Source: Dinochytrium kinnereticum | Taxonomy: Eukaryota > Chytridiomycota > Chytridiomycetes > Chytridiales > Chytridiaceae | Length of the DNA: 64,000 nucleotides | Direction of reading: 5' to 3' | Assembly: GCA_027604005.1 (NCBI GenBank) | Contig: JADGJT010000065.1 | Coordinates: forward strand, 1-64,000 | In this document: piece after piece, positions 34,525 through 45,667 of the stretch | Layout of the letters: each line of letters starts with the position of its first letter | How positions within the stretch are numbered: position 1 is the first letter of the stretch | Made by a program: the position numbers and the translations under genes | Notes under the pieces: model-generated | What the model was told of the DNA's origin: nothing | Database searches by the model: none | Seen by the model: the letters and a program-made list of their open reading frames with translations, nothing else

Positions 34525-35804
34525 GGATAAGGTGTGTGGGGTTTTGTTCTGGTCTTTTTGGTTTCCAATTTGCGAGTCTTGTCTCTATATTTATCTTTGC
34601 TAACGTTCTTAGTAGAGAGTTAGACGGTGCGAAACTAAATCATGACCAAGCTTCTGTCAATTGAAGAGGGTGCCAAATGATCCTTTTTCAGATGCCGACT
34701 TGATGTCCCTCGTTTTGAGTAGACAGTCTCTATAGTTGACTGTACGTTATTTCTCGTCTTCAAAGTGGTGATGCGTTTACTTTTTATTTATTGAATACTT
34801 CTGAAAACCCCTTTTGCATTTGAATCCTTTGTCCTTTGACGCTAGGGTTGTTAATGATATTGTAGTTTGGTTAGATTGCCAATATCTGTTTTTTTTATCA
34901 TATTTTCCCTTTTATATATTTTATATTACTTCTTGTTTTTTGTGTATTCGTGTGTAGGTATCGTTTCATGATTCTTTTTTCCTTTCTTTTTTTTTCTTCC
35001 TCAATAGTACTTAAAAACATACAATCCTTCAGTAAAAGTTTATCTCAATCTTCACCGTGACTCGATCCATAAACATACATTGACCAAAAATACTGTCACT
35101 CTCCTATATCTATCATCGGAACAAACAGCCAAACATTTCTTCTCTTCATATCAAGATTTCTGTCGTTTGGTGCTGAATTATCGAGTTTACCAAAACTTAT
35201 GTTTCGACTCTTTTCCATTTATGACAAAGAGAACCGCGATATGATCTCAGGCGGGCCACCTCAACTGGAGTTGTTTTAATGGATACACCAATGGCGGTTA
35301 TTTCCACTTCTCTTTGAGAATCAGTCCAAAATTCTTGAATCCAATCCTCTCCATAGACTAATATTTTATGCAAGCGTGCAAAACATGGAGAAAGCATTAA
35401 CACATCCACGAAGAGTCGTGGGACGCAGACAAAAGGAGGAGAACAAAGGAAGAAAGGATAAACTCCCTCCAACTCACAACACTATCAGAAAACTGGAACA
35501 GAGGCTGAAGAAAAAGCACTTAGTATGAAACGGGCTTTGATTAAAGAAACGGATTAAATGGAGAGGAAGAGATAATGAAACCGGCAAAAATAATAACAGA
35601 GGGCTAGAGTTTACTTCCTACTCAAATCACCTTTCGAAGATTAATTGAGGCAGTATAATCAGAAAAAAAAAATCCAAGACAGGCACAAGAATGATTACAT
35701 TAGAATGGTAGAAGAATGAGGTACATTATGCGATGAAGTCATAAATTACGGGAAAAGGACTAAATGGGGTATCATGTCTAAGTGAGTCCAGATAAAGAGC
35801 AAAT
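34525..35804. other. 1.3-kb intergenic region, possible family B remnant on the minus strand
   Basis: AT-rich convergent spacer between the family A and family B stop codons. A minus-strand reading frame at 35197-35472 contains CFARLHKILVYGEDWIQEF, faintly like the family B stretch around HFHANERHEKF...YEEEWVQE. This could be a decayed exon or chance. No intact gene. Confidence 0.35.
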
Positions 35805-37440
35805 TCACTCGAAAAAAACAGCAATATTCCCGTTATCGGAAGTAGCTATGAAATCATGCTCCGCCGGAGAAGAGACACCCGTTGTGCGCTTGCCCTTAGC
35901 TTTCCGAGGAATCTGATAAAACCACTGTAGGTGACTTCCCGCCCCTGACACTCGTCCCTCAGAACTCTCCATAAGAATCTTGCCATAGTATCCAGTCTAA
36001 AAAGCACGGGAAACCCTCGTTAAATGCATGATCAAGATTAACTTAGCTTACTCACAATGTTTGCATCGATATGTCCAGAAGTTGAAGTCAGCAGAATCTC
36101 CGAGTTTATCGCGCTCGTAGATGCATCCAGGTCAGTGATTGACATGTGTTCATTCGCCACTTTTAAGTCAATAAGGCTGAAAGGCCCTCGTATGCTTTCA
36201 ACATATATATTGCCATTTAAGGCGTTGGCTTCGAGCCGTCCTCCGAGGTAAAAGTTCTGGATTTTTTTGCTTTGTTTGAGTCTCTTTGGCAAGTTTCAAT
36301 TTATGTAAATACCTTAAACAAAAAAGCACCGTAGTCAGAAAACACCTGCATCCCCTTCAATATCGTAACCGAGAGCATCAAAACATTTCCGTATGTGGTA
36401 TATATCAAAGCGTCATTTATGTAAAACTCATCCATATCAGCGCTTGCTCGATTCAGATTCAATAAGACAGTTCCCGCCCTTACATACTAAAAGCAATCGC
36501 GAAAATGGTGAAGGATTAGTAAATATCCAGGTTTTCAAAAAGAGTTCACTTACTTTTATGCGGATGGAACCAGATTCAGTCTCAATACATAATCGCTTAA
36601 CTATGTGAGTGTTCCTTAGTTCCAGCAGGAGGGATTTGGATTGAACCTCAAAGGATCCTAGTTTTCCAATGGCAAAATCCCCTACAAAGGCAACATTTTC
36701 CCCCTTAACGAATACATTGAGTCCATCAAAAAATATGGTGGGAAGGGTCACGATGATGGTGGCAACCGTGCAGCCTTCCACATGGGCGTTATTAGGAGGT
36801 GTGGTGATGTTTAGGAAGGAGATCAGTTTCTCCTGCACCCATTCCTCCTCATAAATGACGGATAAAAACTTTTCGTGCCTTTCATTGGCGTGAAAGTGAG
36901 TGGCGATCTGAATGTAGGGTGTAATAGCGCTGGTTTTGAAGGTGATGGCAGCAAACCCTTGTCCTTCGACATGGATTTTGAGTGTGTTGATGGTTTTGAT
37001 GATGTCGATGCTCTTGTTAGCTTTAGGATAGATTATCCTTGATTCGGTGCAATCGATAGTGTCGTTAATGTCCTTTCTTGGTTCATGGTAAGTCGGCGAT
37101 TCCTGGTAAAGTGTTAGAATAAGACAGTCACAGAAGCAAAGAACGATAGGAAAATACAGTCCACCTGATTCAAAAGGCCAGAAACACTCGCCCAAACAAT
37201 GAAAGAGATAATGACGAGAAGAACGAGAGTAGTTCGTCTCGAAGCAGCGATCGGGATGCTGCAGCCTGCAAACAGAGAGGTTGCGTTAGCGACTCTTCCG
37301 TCCTCAGACATCCGCCAATGAAAACATATCAACCCATCTATCTTACACATTCGACCGCATTGGTTCCGTTGCGTCCGCCTCGGCTGTTGCGGGAGGAGCA
37401 GTGGGCTCTGCTCCCCAGGGATCGAAATGAACAGTGGCAT
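35805..37440 (-). CDS. Family B single-pass membrane protein (copy 2)
   Basis: Six exons (37440-37347, 37265-37165, 37102-36554, 36486-36313, 36256-36056, 35996-35805) give 436 aa. The exon structure equals that of copy 1 at 2481-4155: exons 2, 4, 5 and 6 have identical lengths and all phases agree. The start MPLFISIPGEQSPLLLPQ is conserved, then a membrane segment at about 42-64 (TLVLLVIISFIVWASVSGLL). The ectodomain has NITTPPNNAHVEGCTVATI, DLDASTSAINSEILLTSTSG and GYYGKILMESSEGRVSG, each with a counterpart in copy 1. The two proteins differ at many positions, so the duplication is old. The predicted topology is type II with a beta-rich outer domain, possibly adhesin-like. Function is unknown. 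Confidence 0.82.
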
Positions 37441-37587
37441 GCAATGGACAAGTTTGTTTCAAAAAAAAGACAAGTTGGTTGAGGTGTCTTTCTGTTCTCT
37501 ATGACCAATAAATTCTATTCAATGGCGAGCAAAAAGATTCGAAGAAAGTCTGCAATAAATGAGGCCAGAGTCTCCACCAAGACTCTT

Positions 37588-39183
37588 TCACGTTCGCCGC
37601 GTCAGGTTGATCTTGAGCCCGTTCTTGAGCCCCAATGTCACACTCGAGACTGGGTCAATGTCCTGACCGATAACGACGGACGGGATGTAGTTCCTGTAGA
37701 TCCTGGCCAGTACGCACTTGAGTTCAATCATGGCCATTCGCATGCCGATACAAGCATGCGGCCCGTCTGAGAACGGAAGATAGGTTCCAGGTGCAGGGGT
37801 GAAGTTAATCCATCTGCTTGGGTTGAAGGCTTCGGGATGCTTCCAGTGCCTGGGGTCCCGGTGGAGACCCATGAGGTCGCTAAACACGATAGATCCCTTG
37901 CTAATATTGTGGCCCAGAATCTGCACGTCTTTTTGAGGGACACGGCCGACGGGAACAGAGACACTGGGGTAAAGACGGAGAGTTTCCTTGATGACGTACT
38001 CGGTGTATTTAAGGCTGTTGAGAATCTCGGCGGTGACGTGCTCGACGTCTCCAACAACGTCGTCAATCTCCTGGAGCATCTTGTCGCGTGAGTCAGGGAA
38101 TTGGTCGAGCAGAAGCACGGCAAAGGCAATGGTGTTGGCAGTGGTCTCACCACCGGCCAGGAACAGGGCAATGACCTCGTCGGTCATCTCCTCTTCAGTC
38201 CAGTTGTCTGTATCAACAAGGCGGTCCAGAACATCAAGATCGCGCAGCGCTTTCAACCCCTTAATGCCTTCCGTATCCTCTGATTCACCAGCGGCTTTTG
38301 CGACTTCCTTCCTCTCTTGAAGCTGAACGCGTTTAGAACAAATAGTTTGCATGATGGTGTCTCTGAGAGGCTTGATCTCCTTCTGAACTTGAGCAATCGA
38401 TACCCCGAAGAACCCCCACAACGGCGGGGGGATAGAAACTCGGATGTTGATCACCTCAAAAGCTCGCTGGTAAGCTTTCATAGCCGCCATACTCGCCTCG
38501 TTCTCATGGTTCTCAACGGCTTTGTAGTCGAACGAAAAGGCAATGTGGCCAATGACATCAAGTGTGATGCTGGACGCAATGTGGAACATGTCCGTGACAT
38601 AGCCCTCGCCCTGCTCTTCAAGCCTCATGTTCCAGATGTCAAAGAGCTTGTCGAGGACATTGTTGCTCACTTCCAGCGTGCGGCGGATGTGGGAGGGACC
38701 GAACCCTGGCTGAATAAACTTGCGATGCTTCTTCCAGATGTCGTCCTGATGGAAGGCAAGGATATTGTTAAGAGATCAGTCACCGATGGCAAAAGGGCTA
38801 TCACTCACCGTGGGCATCATGAAGAGTCCATACTGAAACATCCCAACCGCAAGCGGCATGACAAAGTCAGATCGCAAGAACTCATCCGACACAAAAAGCC
38901 TCTTAACCGTCTCTGGATCCGACGTAAAGACAAAGTTCAAACCTCCCAATAATTCTGTCCTCTGAATATTCCCAACAAGCTTCCGACCACGAGCGAGCCT
39001 CTCATGAGTCTTTTGCTTCGAGCTTGCCTGAAGGAAATCAAGAGTGTGTCCGATGAAAGGCCACCGAGTTGAGACCTCTGGGACGGTCCCATTCTTCTTC
39101 GGCAGCAGCGTGTCGAGGACCAGCGCAGCAGCGCCAACCGTCAGGACCACAGCGACGGCGGGGTGAGCAGTGATAAAGTCCAT
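37588..39183 (-). CDS. Cytochrome P450 monooxygenase
   Basis: Two exons, 39183-38809 and 38745-37588, give 510 aa. There is an N-terminal membrane anchor (AVAVVLTVGAAALVLDTLL) with a Pro-rich hinge. The distal helix has WKKHRKFIQPGFG. The I-helix motif is LFLAGGETTANTIAF, the K-helix ExxR is in ETLRLYPSV, and the PERF-like region is FNPSRWINF. The heme-binding loop FSDGPHACIGMRMAM provides the axial Cys. The protein is expected in the ER membrane, working with a P450 reductase. The closest CYP family cannot be told by eye; the general look is of long-chain or fatty-acid-type CYPs. It lies 147 bp upstream of family B copy 2 on the same strand. Confidence 0.95.
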
Positions 39184-39657
39184 CGTCGTTGTTTCGATGA
39201 GGTTGTTTCTGGAGGTCGCTGGAGTTGATGCGTGTAGGCTGTGTTTGTGCTGGGACGACGCACAAAACCCTTGCTGTGTTCCAGTGTCACTTTCCGGTGT
39301 TATCCTGTTGAGGAATGCCCATTGATCGACGACACCTTTCAAAAACACGGCATTCACCTGACTCGAGCAGCGACCGTCGCGAATTGCCAGAGGGAATGAC
39401 CCAACCCTTATGTCAAATGGGCATTGACTATGTAATAATAAGGGCCCGCTTCAATTATGCGACTCGCCTGACCGGCACTTCAAGGGCGATACGCGACTAC
39501 CCGCGACTAGGACGAATACGACGGCAGAAGTACGAGAACATTCCGATTCAACGCACGAGAATAACCAGAGAAGCATTTATAATTATTATGACAAGATTAG
39601 CAGGTGAATGGAAGGAGTAAAAGGCAATACGCGATCAACAATAGCTGTGGTCATTGC
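39184..39657. other. Intergenic region, no gene seen
   Basis: P450 promoter side and 3' side of the DCAF5-like gene. No supported ORF. Confidence 0.4.
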
Positions 39658-42600
39658 TCAATCAACCTCGGCATCAAGTCTTTGCCGCTTTCGACGCAAC
39701 GCTGACTCATCCGCTTCTTCCATCATCGCAGACCCACCCTTAGCACAGTCTCCGTCAGTCGGCTCATGGGAACTTCCAGAGCAAGACGTTGGGGCTTTAG
39801 CATCGTTAGCCATCTTATGTGTTGACGTCTCTCGTCCAAACATAAAATCCTCATCCTCCTCTAGCCATGCGTTAGACTCCTTTAAAGGGGATGAGCTATC
39901 GTGAATTAAGGGTCTGTTTGAAGATGAGCCGCCGACTCCAACAGAAGGCGCTAATCTCCTTCTCTCGGGTTGCGTCGGATTTACACGCTTGATGGTCGTG
40001 AACGACGAGTCTGGACCTCTAAAAAAGTCCGCAGAGGGCACCAAATGATAAAATATAAGCGAGAAAGAAAAAAAAATAAGCAAATGCTCAATAGCCAATA
40101 AATAACAGCAAGAAACTCACGTCGACGAGAAAACGCGTTCAAGCTCATCATCACTATCCTCTGCTAAAGCTCGCGAGATTACCGTCTCCGGGTCCGGCAT
40201 GGGCGAAACGGACGCATCAAGAATATCCCAAACGTCATCACTCTCCTCAAAATAAGAACACTCAGAAGTTCCCTCATCGGAGGAATCGGATCGAGTCTCA
40301 GCCCTCCTTCTATTCCTCACTCGTCTTCTTTGTACGCCCTCTGCTCTTTCATCTTCTTCGATATCACCGTCCGAAGGAATGTTCTCCTCAGGACCATCCC
40401 CGCTAGAACGGCTACGTGTACGTCGTATTCGACGAGCACTTTCGCGTTCTTCTACTAGAGAAGGAACTGAGTTAGAGCTTCGATTTCGCCTCCATATGTT
40501 AAGCCTTAGTGGCTGAATACCACTTTCTTCGCTATCTTCGTGGCCCTCATCATCACCATCAGCGGCGTCTGATTCGTCTAGATCGTCTAGATCGCTGTGG
40601 ATATTCGCCTCGGAGGAATCTGAAGATGATTCTTCAGAGGATGAACAGTTAGTGCGCCAGAGAGTATCATCACATGCTTCTGACATTATAAGAAAATCGA
40701 AATCTGTGAGAGTTCTATTTTTGAGGACATTAATGATTATGTGAGTCCAATGACGAAAAAGGACTTTGAATTCCCTTACGATGTATCTTCTTCCATATGT
40801 TCGTCCAACTCGGCGGAAGCAAATAACCGTATTCGACTAGGCCTATCCAGCATATCTTCGTTAATTATGCGTGTGCGCTTAGCACCTTGCTCATTTATCT
40901 TGTTGCCTATAAGCAGCAGACATTTTACTTAGATAAATCTCATGATGGAACGGGAAAGTCTCCGATGACGCGCTTACCTGAATTCAGGAGTGGGAAAGGA
41001 GAATGCAGCCGCACAAGTTTTTCAACCCCTGCTGTGGCCATCATCGGAAAGTGTGGATGAAATAGGACTGAATTCACAATGCTTCTATGACCTCAATATC
41101 CCCCCAATCAAAATAATAATAATTATAAGACTAATGAAACCAACATGGGACAAGGAAGGGGAAAGCGTTGGTATCATACCTTCAATGGCAAAATCCTCGG
41201 ACCCGAGCTCTACCGGAAGGTGCATCTTTCCATCCGGCACAAGCCAGATAACCTTTCCCTTAATGCTCCTACTCACAGAAGTATCATTTGGATGGAACGA
41301 TATCCTTCGATCCAGTAACTCCCTTACAGAAGGAATAGCCCACCCGTAAGCTCTGAAATCATCACTTCCAAGAGCGAAAACTGCCGATCTTTTTGACCAC
41401 GAAAACCGTTCATTCTTCCATGTCCCATCCGAAAACCCTTGGCCTTCATAATCGCCTCTAACTTCATCCACACTATCGGCTTTGCTCGCTTTATCTGGCT
41501 CAGAAGGACGAGGACAGCACCACACAGTACTTGAGTCGGGCGAGAAGGCTCCAGTCTTTACTGTGCAGCAGGAACTATAGCCCTGCCTTCCTACTTGACA
41601 TCCGGCATCTCCTTTGCCATTAAATCGAATGCCATCAATTCTCGACCGCAGAGTTGCGATAGGGGCTGAGTCGTCGACGGAGTAGATAGTTGGGCGCCAT
41701 CGCTGAAGAGATGCACCTATTAGTTTTCCACATGGGGAGAATGCGGCGGATATCGCACTGGGACCTTTTGCCCATTTGTTGTCGCAAGCTATCATTGTAG
41801 TATACTAGGTAATGAAAAGAAGACATTTTAGGTGAATAGAAAGTGAAGACAGGTTATATTACGTTCATAACGTGCCGCTTGCTTTGTCCGCGGTAGAAAG
41901 ATCTTGTATGTTTCGGCGAATCAAAGCTCATCCTTAAATCCTGCAAACTATGGAAATTATTAAGGTATGTCCTAATACATAAAAGCATTACAGGATCCTT
42001 CCATCATCAGCAGCGGTCACAACTATTTCCGGCATAACTGGATTAAACATCACCGAACTTACTAAGCAGTTAGCAATCGCTTGCATACCAGTTTTTTTCT
42101 CACTTTTGTCCTGAAAATCCAAATATCTTCCCGGTCAACTTCTCCGGGCATCGCATATCCCAGAGTTTGACATAGCCTTAATAAGAAAGGCATGAGAATA
42201 CACTCACTTTTTCCAAGCCGATATTAAGACTTACCGTCCTGACTAAATCAAGAAAATTACAGTTGGTAAGTGAGCGTAAAAACTAGATCACAGTCCACTA
42301 CGAAAAACGATATGCAACGAAAAAACGAAAACACAAAAAAAAAACCAACAGTGAGAAAAAAAATCATACCCAGCCGTAGCCACGATCTCATCATTATTCG
42401 GCTGAACACTAAGTTTCAAAACGGCGCCGTCGTGTGCCATTATTCTTTCATCCGAAGATTTCTCAATCATAAGCCGTCCACCAACATGAGTCGATGAGCT
42501 CTTCTTGGAAAACAACGAGGGTACAGGCTGGTCTATACGGTGGCGAATCAAAAGGCCATCATTTCCGCAAGAGTAAAACGTGTTGGGGTCCGAACCGAAT

Positions 42601-43262
42601 CCAACGCAAAAGATATTGGACTGAAAAGGTATAGAACGAAAAATGATGGGGAATTAAGGATTTAAGAAGAAAAAATATTAATTACGAACATCATGTCCTG
42701 TATAGCAGCCCGTAGGAGCAAGCCGGTCGTCCAATTCAAGGATGGGCCATATCTATATTTTCAGATCGTGAGTTGGGCAGCTATCAAAGTAGGAAACAAA
42801 GGAAGGCAGAATGATGAAGATGAAACTGACCAACACTCTGGTATCGTCCCCACCGCTCGCAAGGAAACGTCCATCACCTGAGAACGCCAAGGCATTAACG
42901 CAGCCGTAATGCGCCTTCAGCTCCCTGTGACCATCCAACAAAGTGAAAGTGAGCCAAGGGATCAAAAACTATGAGACTCGAAACCAAATTCAGCATGAAA
43001 ATGTAAAGTCTTCTTCACCGCCATCACCACCACCTTCAGGATGAGCTGAGAAGGGCAAGCAGCAAAGGACGTGAGTGGAAGGTTGCCGTTACCGCATGTA
43101 GTCCAGCTTGCTTGTTCTCACCCCGTTAAGGGCAGCATTTGCAATGTCTCTCCTGCAGCGCTGCCGATCAGACGTCCATTCAAAGCTGGTTTCCCTGCGT
43201 CGCAGGAGGCTGTTGAGGTCGTTGTCGTCGTCGTCGTTGGCTCGTTGGCGATGGTGGCTCAT
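39658..43262 (-). CDS. DCAF5-like WD40 protein (putative CUL4-DDB1 substrate receptor)
   Basis: Thirteen exons (43262-43093, 42924-42831, 42752-42690, 42620-42370, 42242-42235, 42176-42104, 42057-41992, 41932-41863, 41804-41180, 41091-40978, 40906-40780, 40714-40121, 40018-39658) give 871 aa. The WD40 propeller follows DCAF5 order: HYGCVNALAFSGDGRFLASG, GHDSNIFCVGFG, MAHDGAVLKLSVQPNNDEI, NSVMFNPVMPEIVVTAADDG, FALGSDDFRAYGWAIP and GHRSIVNSVLFHP. The last 300 or so residues are acidic and Ser/Arg-rich, probably disordered. DCAFs recruit substrates to CUL4-DDB1 ubiquitin ligases; that role is inferred from the family. Exon 5 is only 8 nt, required to read ATAGQDGYVKLWDMRC. Confidence 0.85.
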
Positions 43263-43647
43263 TCTGAAAAATTGTCATGCAAAACAACTGCGATCGTTTG
43301 ACCCACAAACCCTACAGCTCGGCCCACCCGCAGCGGCAGGCGTCAAGGGGAGCGACAGCGAATGCAGGCTGATGATGCCAAGGCTTCATGAGGCGATGAG
43401 GACGTGAATGAACGCGTGAGGAGAGAGCGCTTCCGCTCATCGCGCACACTTCAAACAGCTCCAGGACAGGCGGAATGGATGACCTTGCTCAGTGATAGAG
43501 CCTTCTTGCTGCTTACCATCAAGCGGGGGAGGATCTACCATTGCACCGCCCGTCGTCAGCGTGTCGTCTGCGTGGGGTCGCCGTTCGCTGAAAGGCGCTT
43601 GACAATCTTTGCTGTTGCCGTTGACTCAGAACAGAAAAAGAGGAAAA
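43263..43647. promoter_or_regulatory. Divergent intergenic region, DCAF5-like / SerRS
   Basis: About 0.39 kb between the two start codons. No distinct gene or motif recognised. Confidence 0.4.
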
Positions 43648-45388
43648 ATGCGAGGAGGCATGCGCTGCGCGATGCGATGTCCGACGCCCTGGTCGGCTGT
43701 GGCCTCATCTGCGAGTGCAGATACCATGGAAAGGACGCTGAGGGTGCTTGCGGGAAGCAATGGCCGCATTCGCACCTCCCACTCAGCAACAACAGCTTCT
43801 GCATCACCCACCACCAACACCATGGACGGCCACTCAACAGCCGCCTCCGTCGCCCGCCAATTCAAGCACCACCTCAACTACAGGCACTACCGCGAGAACG
43901 CTGACGCAATCGATCAAAACATCAAAAACCGTGGGGCATCTGGGAGCGTCAACGTCTGGACTGTGGTGAAGCTCCATGAGAAGTTCATCGCAGCGGATCA
44001 GCGACTTTCCGAGCTAAGGAAGCGGCGAAATGGAATCGCAAATGAGACGAAATTGGTGATTGCAGCTCTAAAGGCTGCCCAATCTGATGCTGAACGGGAC
44101 GAGCTGGCAAAGAGAAAGCAAGATCTGGTAGATGAGGGTCGAGACCTCAAGACCATTTTGGCAAAAGAGGAGGTTGAGCTTGGGAGGATAGGAGACGAGC
44201 TTTATGATGAGGCCAGGCATGTTCCAAACGACTCCTCTCCTGACGTTCCAGTCGGGGATGAGTCAAAGTCGATCACTGTGGATATGATCGGGTCAAGAAG
44301 AATGCAGACGGCAGGAAAGGCCCTTAAAGATCATATTGAGCTCGCCAAGCTTCATAACTTGGCTGACTTTGATCGGGCTGGTAAAGTGTCTGGGACGGGG
44401 TTCTATTTTCTGAAAAATGCTGGTGTTCTGTTGGAGATGGCCCTTATCCGGTATGCTCTCGACTTTTGCGTCTCAAAGGGGTTCCAGCCTGTTGCTGTGC
44501 CGGACGTGATCAGGCATGAGGTGATTGAGGCCTGTGGCTTCAACCCCAAGTCAAGTGATCCACAGACGTATTTTCTTGAAACTCACTTAGACGCCCCGAG
44601 AAAAAAGGGATACGACCCAATGCGTCTCTGCCTCTCAGCAACGGCAGAGTTCCCAATGGCAGCTATGCATGCCAATGAAGTCTTCCTTCCATCGGCTCTT
44701 CCATTGAAGATGGTTGCCATTGGTCGGGCTTTCCGCGCTGAGGGACTCGCAGGAGCGATCAATCGAGGACTTTACCGCGTTCATCAGTTCTCAAAGGTGG
44801 AGATGTTTGCCATGACTGATAAGAATGGGAGTGATGCAATGCTGGAGGAGTTTCGTGAGATTCAAAAACAGATTTTTGAGGGCCTTGAGCTTTCATTCAG
44901 GTACTTTCCCTTCTCCACATTCAACCCGTTAAACGAGTTATTCAAAGGGTACTCAATATGTCTTCTGAAGAGCTCGGTGCTCCGGCTTATAAGAAATACG
45001 ATATGGAAGCCTGGATGCCCGCTAGGAACGATTGGGGAGAGGTATATTGGCCTTCGATTCCCAAATAATATATTAACACGCACGAATCCCGCAGATATCA
45101 AGCTCATCCAATTGTACAGACTACCAATCTCGGAGGTTCAACATTCGATATTGGGACCAGCATAGTCCCTCCACGACCACAAGCAATACTCCAAATCATA
45201 CTCCTTCAACAGAATTTGTTCACACTGTGAATGGAACCGCCGCCGCAATCCCACGACTCATTATCTCCATTTTAGAGACACACCAGCTCGAGAATGGGGA
45301 TATTATAATTCCTAGAATGTTGAGGAAATATTTATACGGGGAGGAGGTGGATCGGATTCGCGTTGGGGATTCTGGGAGGAGGGTATAG
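43648..45388 (+). CDS. Seryl-tRNA synthetase, organellar type
   Basis: Three exons, 43648-44900, 44948-45041 and 45095-45388, give 546 aa. An internal ATG at 43726 starts [18 protein letters not shown] and would give 520 aa; either N-terminus is basic, Ser/Thr-rich and fits mitochondrial import. The N-terminal coiled-coil tRNA-binding arm ([13 protein letters not shown] helices, residues about 110-190) precedes the class II core: [19 protein letters not shown] (motif 2) and [16 protein letters not shown] (motif 3). The joins restore [20 protein letters not shown], the conserved serine-binding region. It most likely charges mitochondrial tRNA-Ser. Neither start can be preferred from sequence alone. 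Confidence 0.92.
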
Positions 45389-45667
45389 AATAATTAATAG
45401 TGTTTCACCCCTTTTTGCATGTGTCAGCATATCAGTAACTCTTGATGTTGGGCACTGGGGAACAAGTCCTAATTTTGATACAATACTAAGTGAAGTCTAG
45501 TAATAGTATAATTTGAAAATTGCATCCTATGAGGATAACTTCTGACATATGTAGAAAGTAACAACAGAATAAAAACCGAAACAGCCAATAACTAAAAACT
45601 ATCCATCAAACAAAGCATCCACACCCTCAATAAAGTAATGTTATAACCGATTAAAAAAATTTATAAA

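Noticed and set aside
1..37440. A single inverted segmental duplication carrying both A and B genes
   Set aside because: The relative orientation of A and B differs between the two places, and A copies are near-identical while B copies are diverged, so one event cannot explain both.
39315..39620. 101-aa plus-strand ORF upstream of the P450
   Set aside because: Composition and lack of splice sites or motifs suggest promoter sequence; no support.
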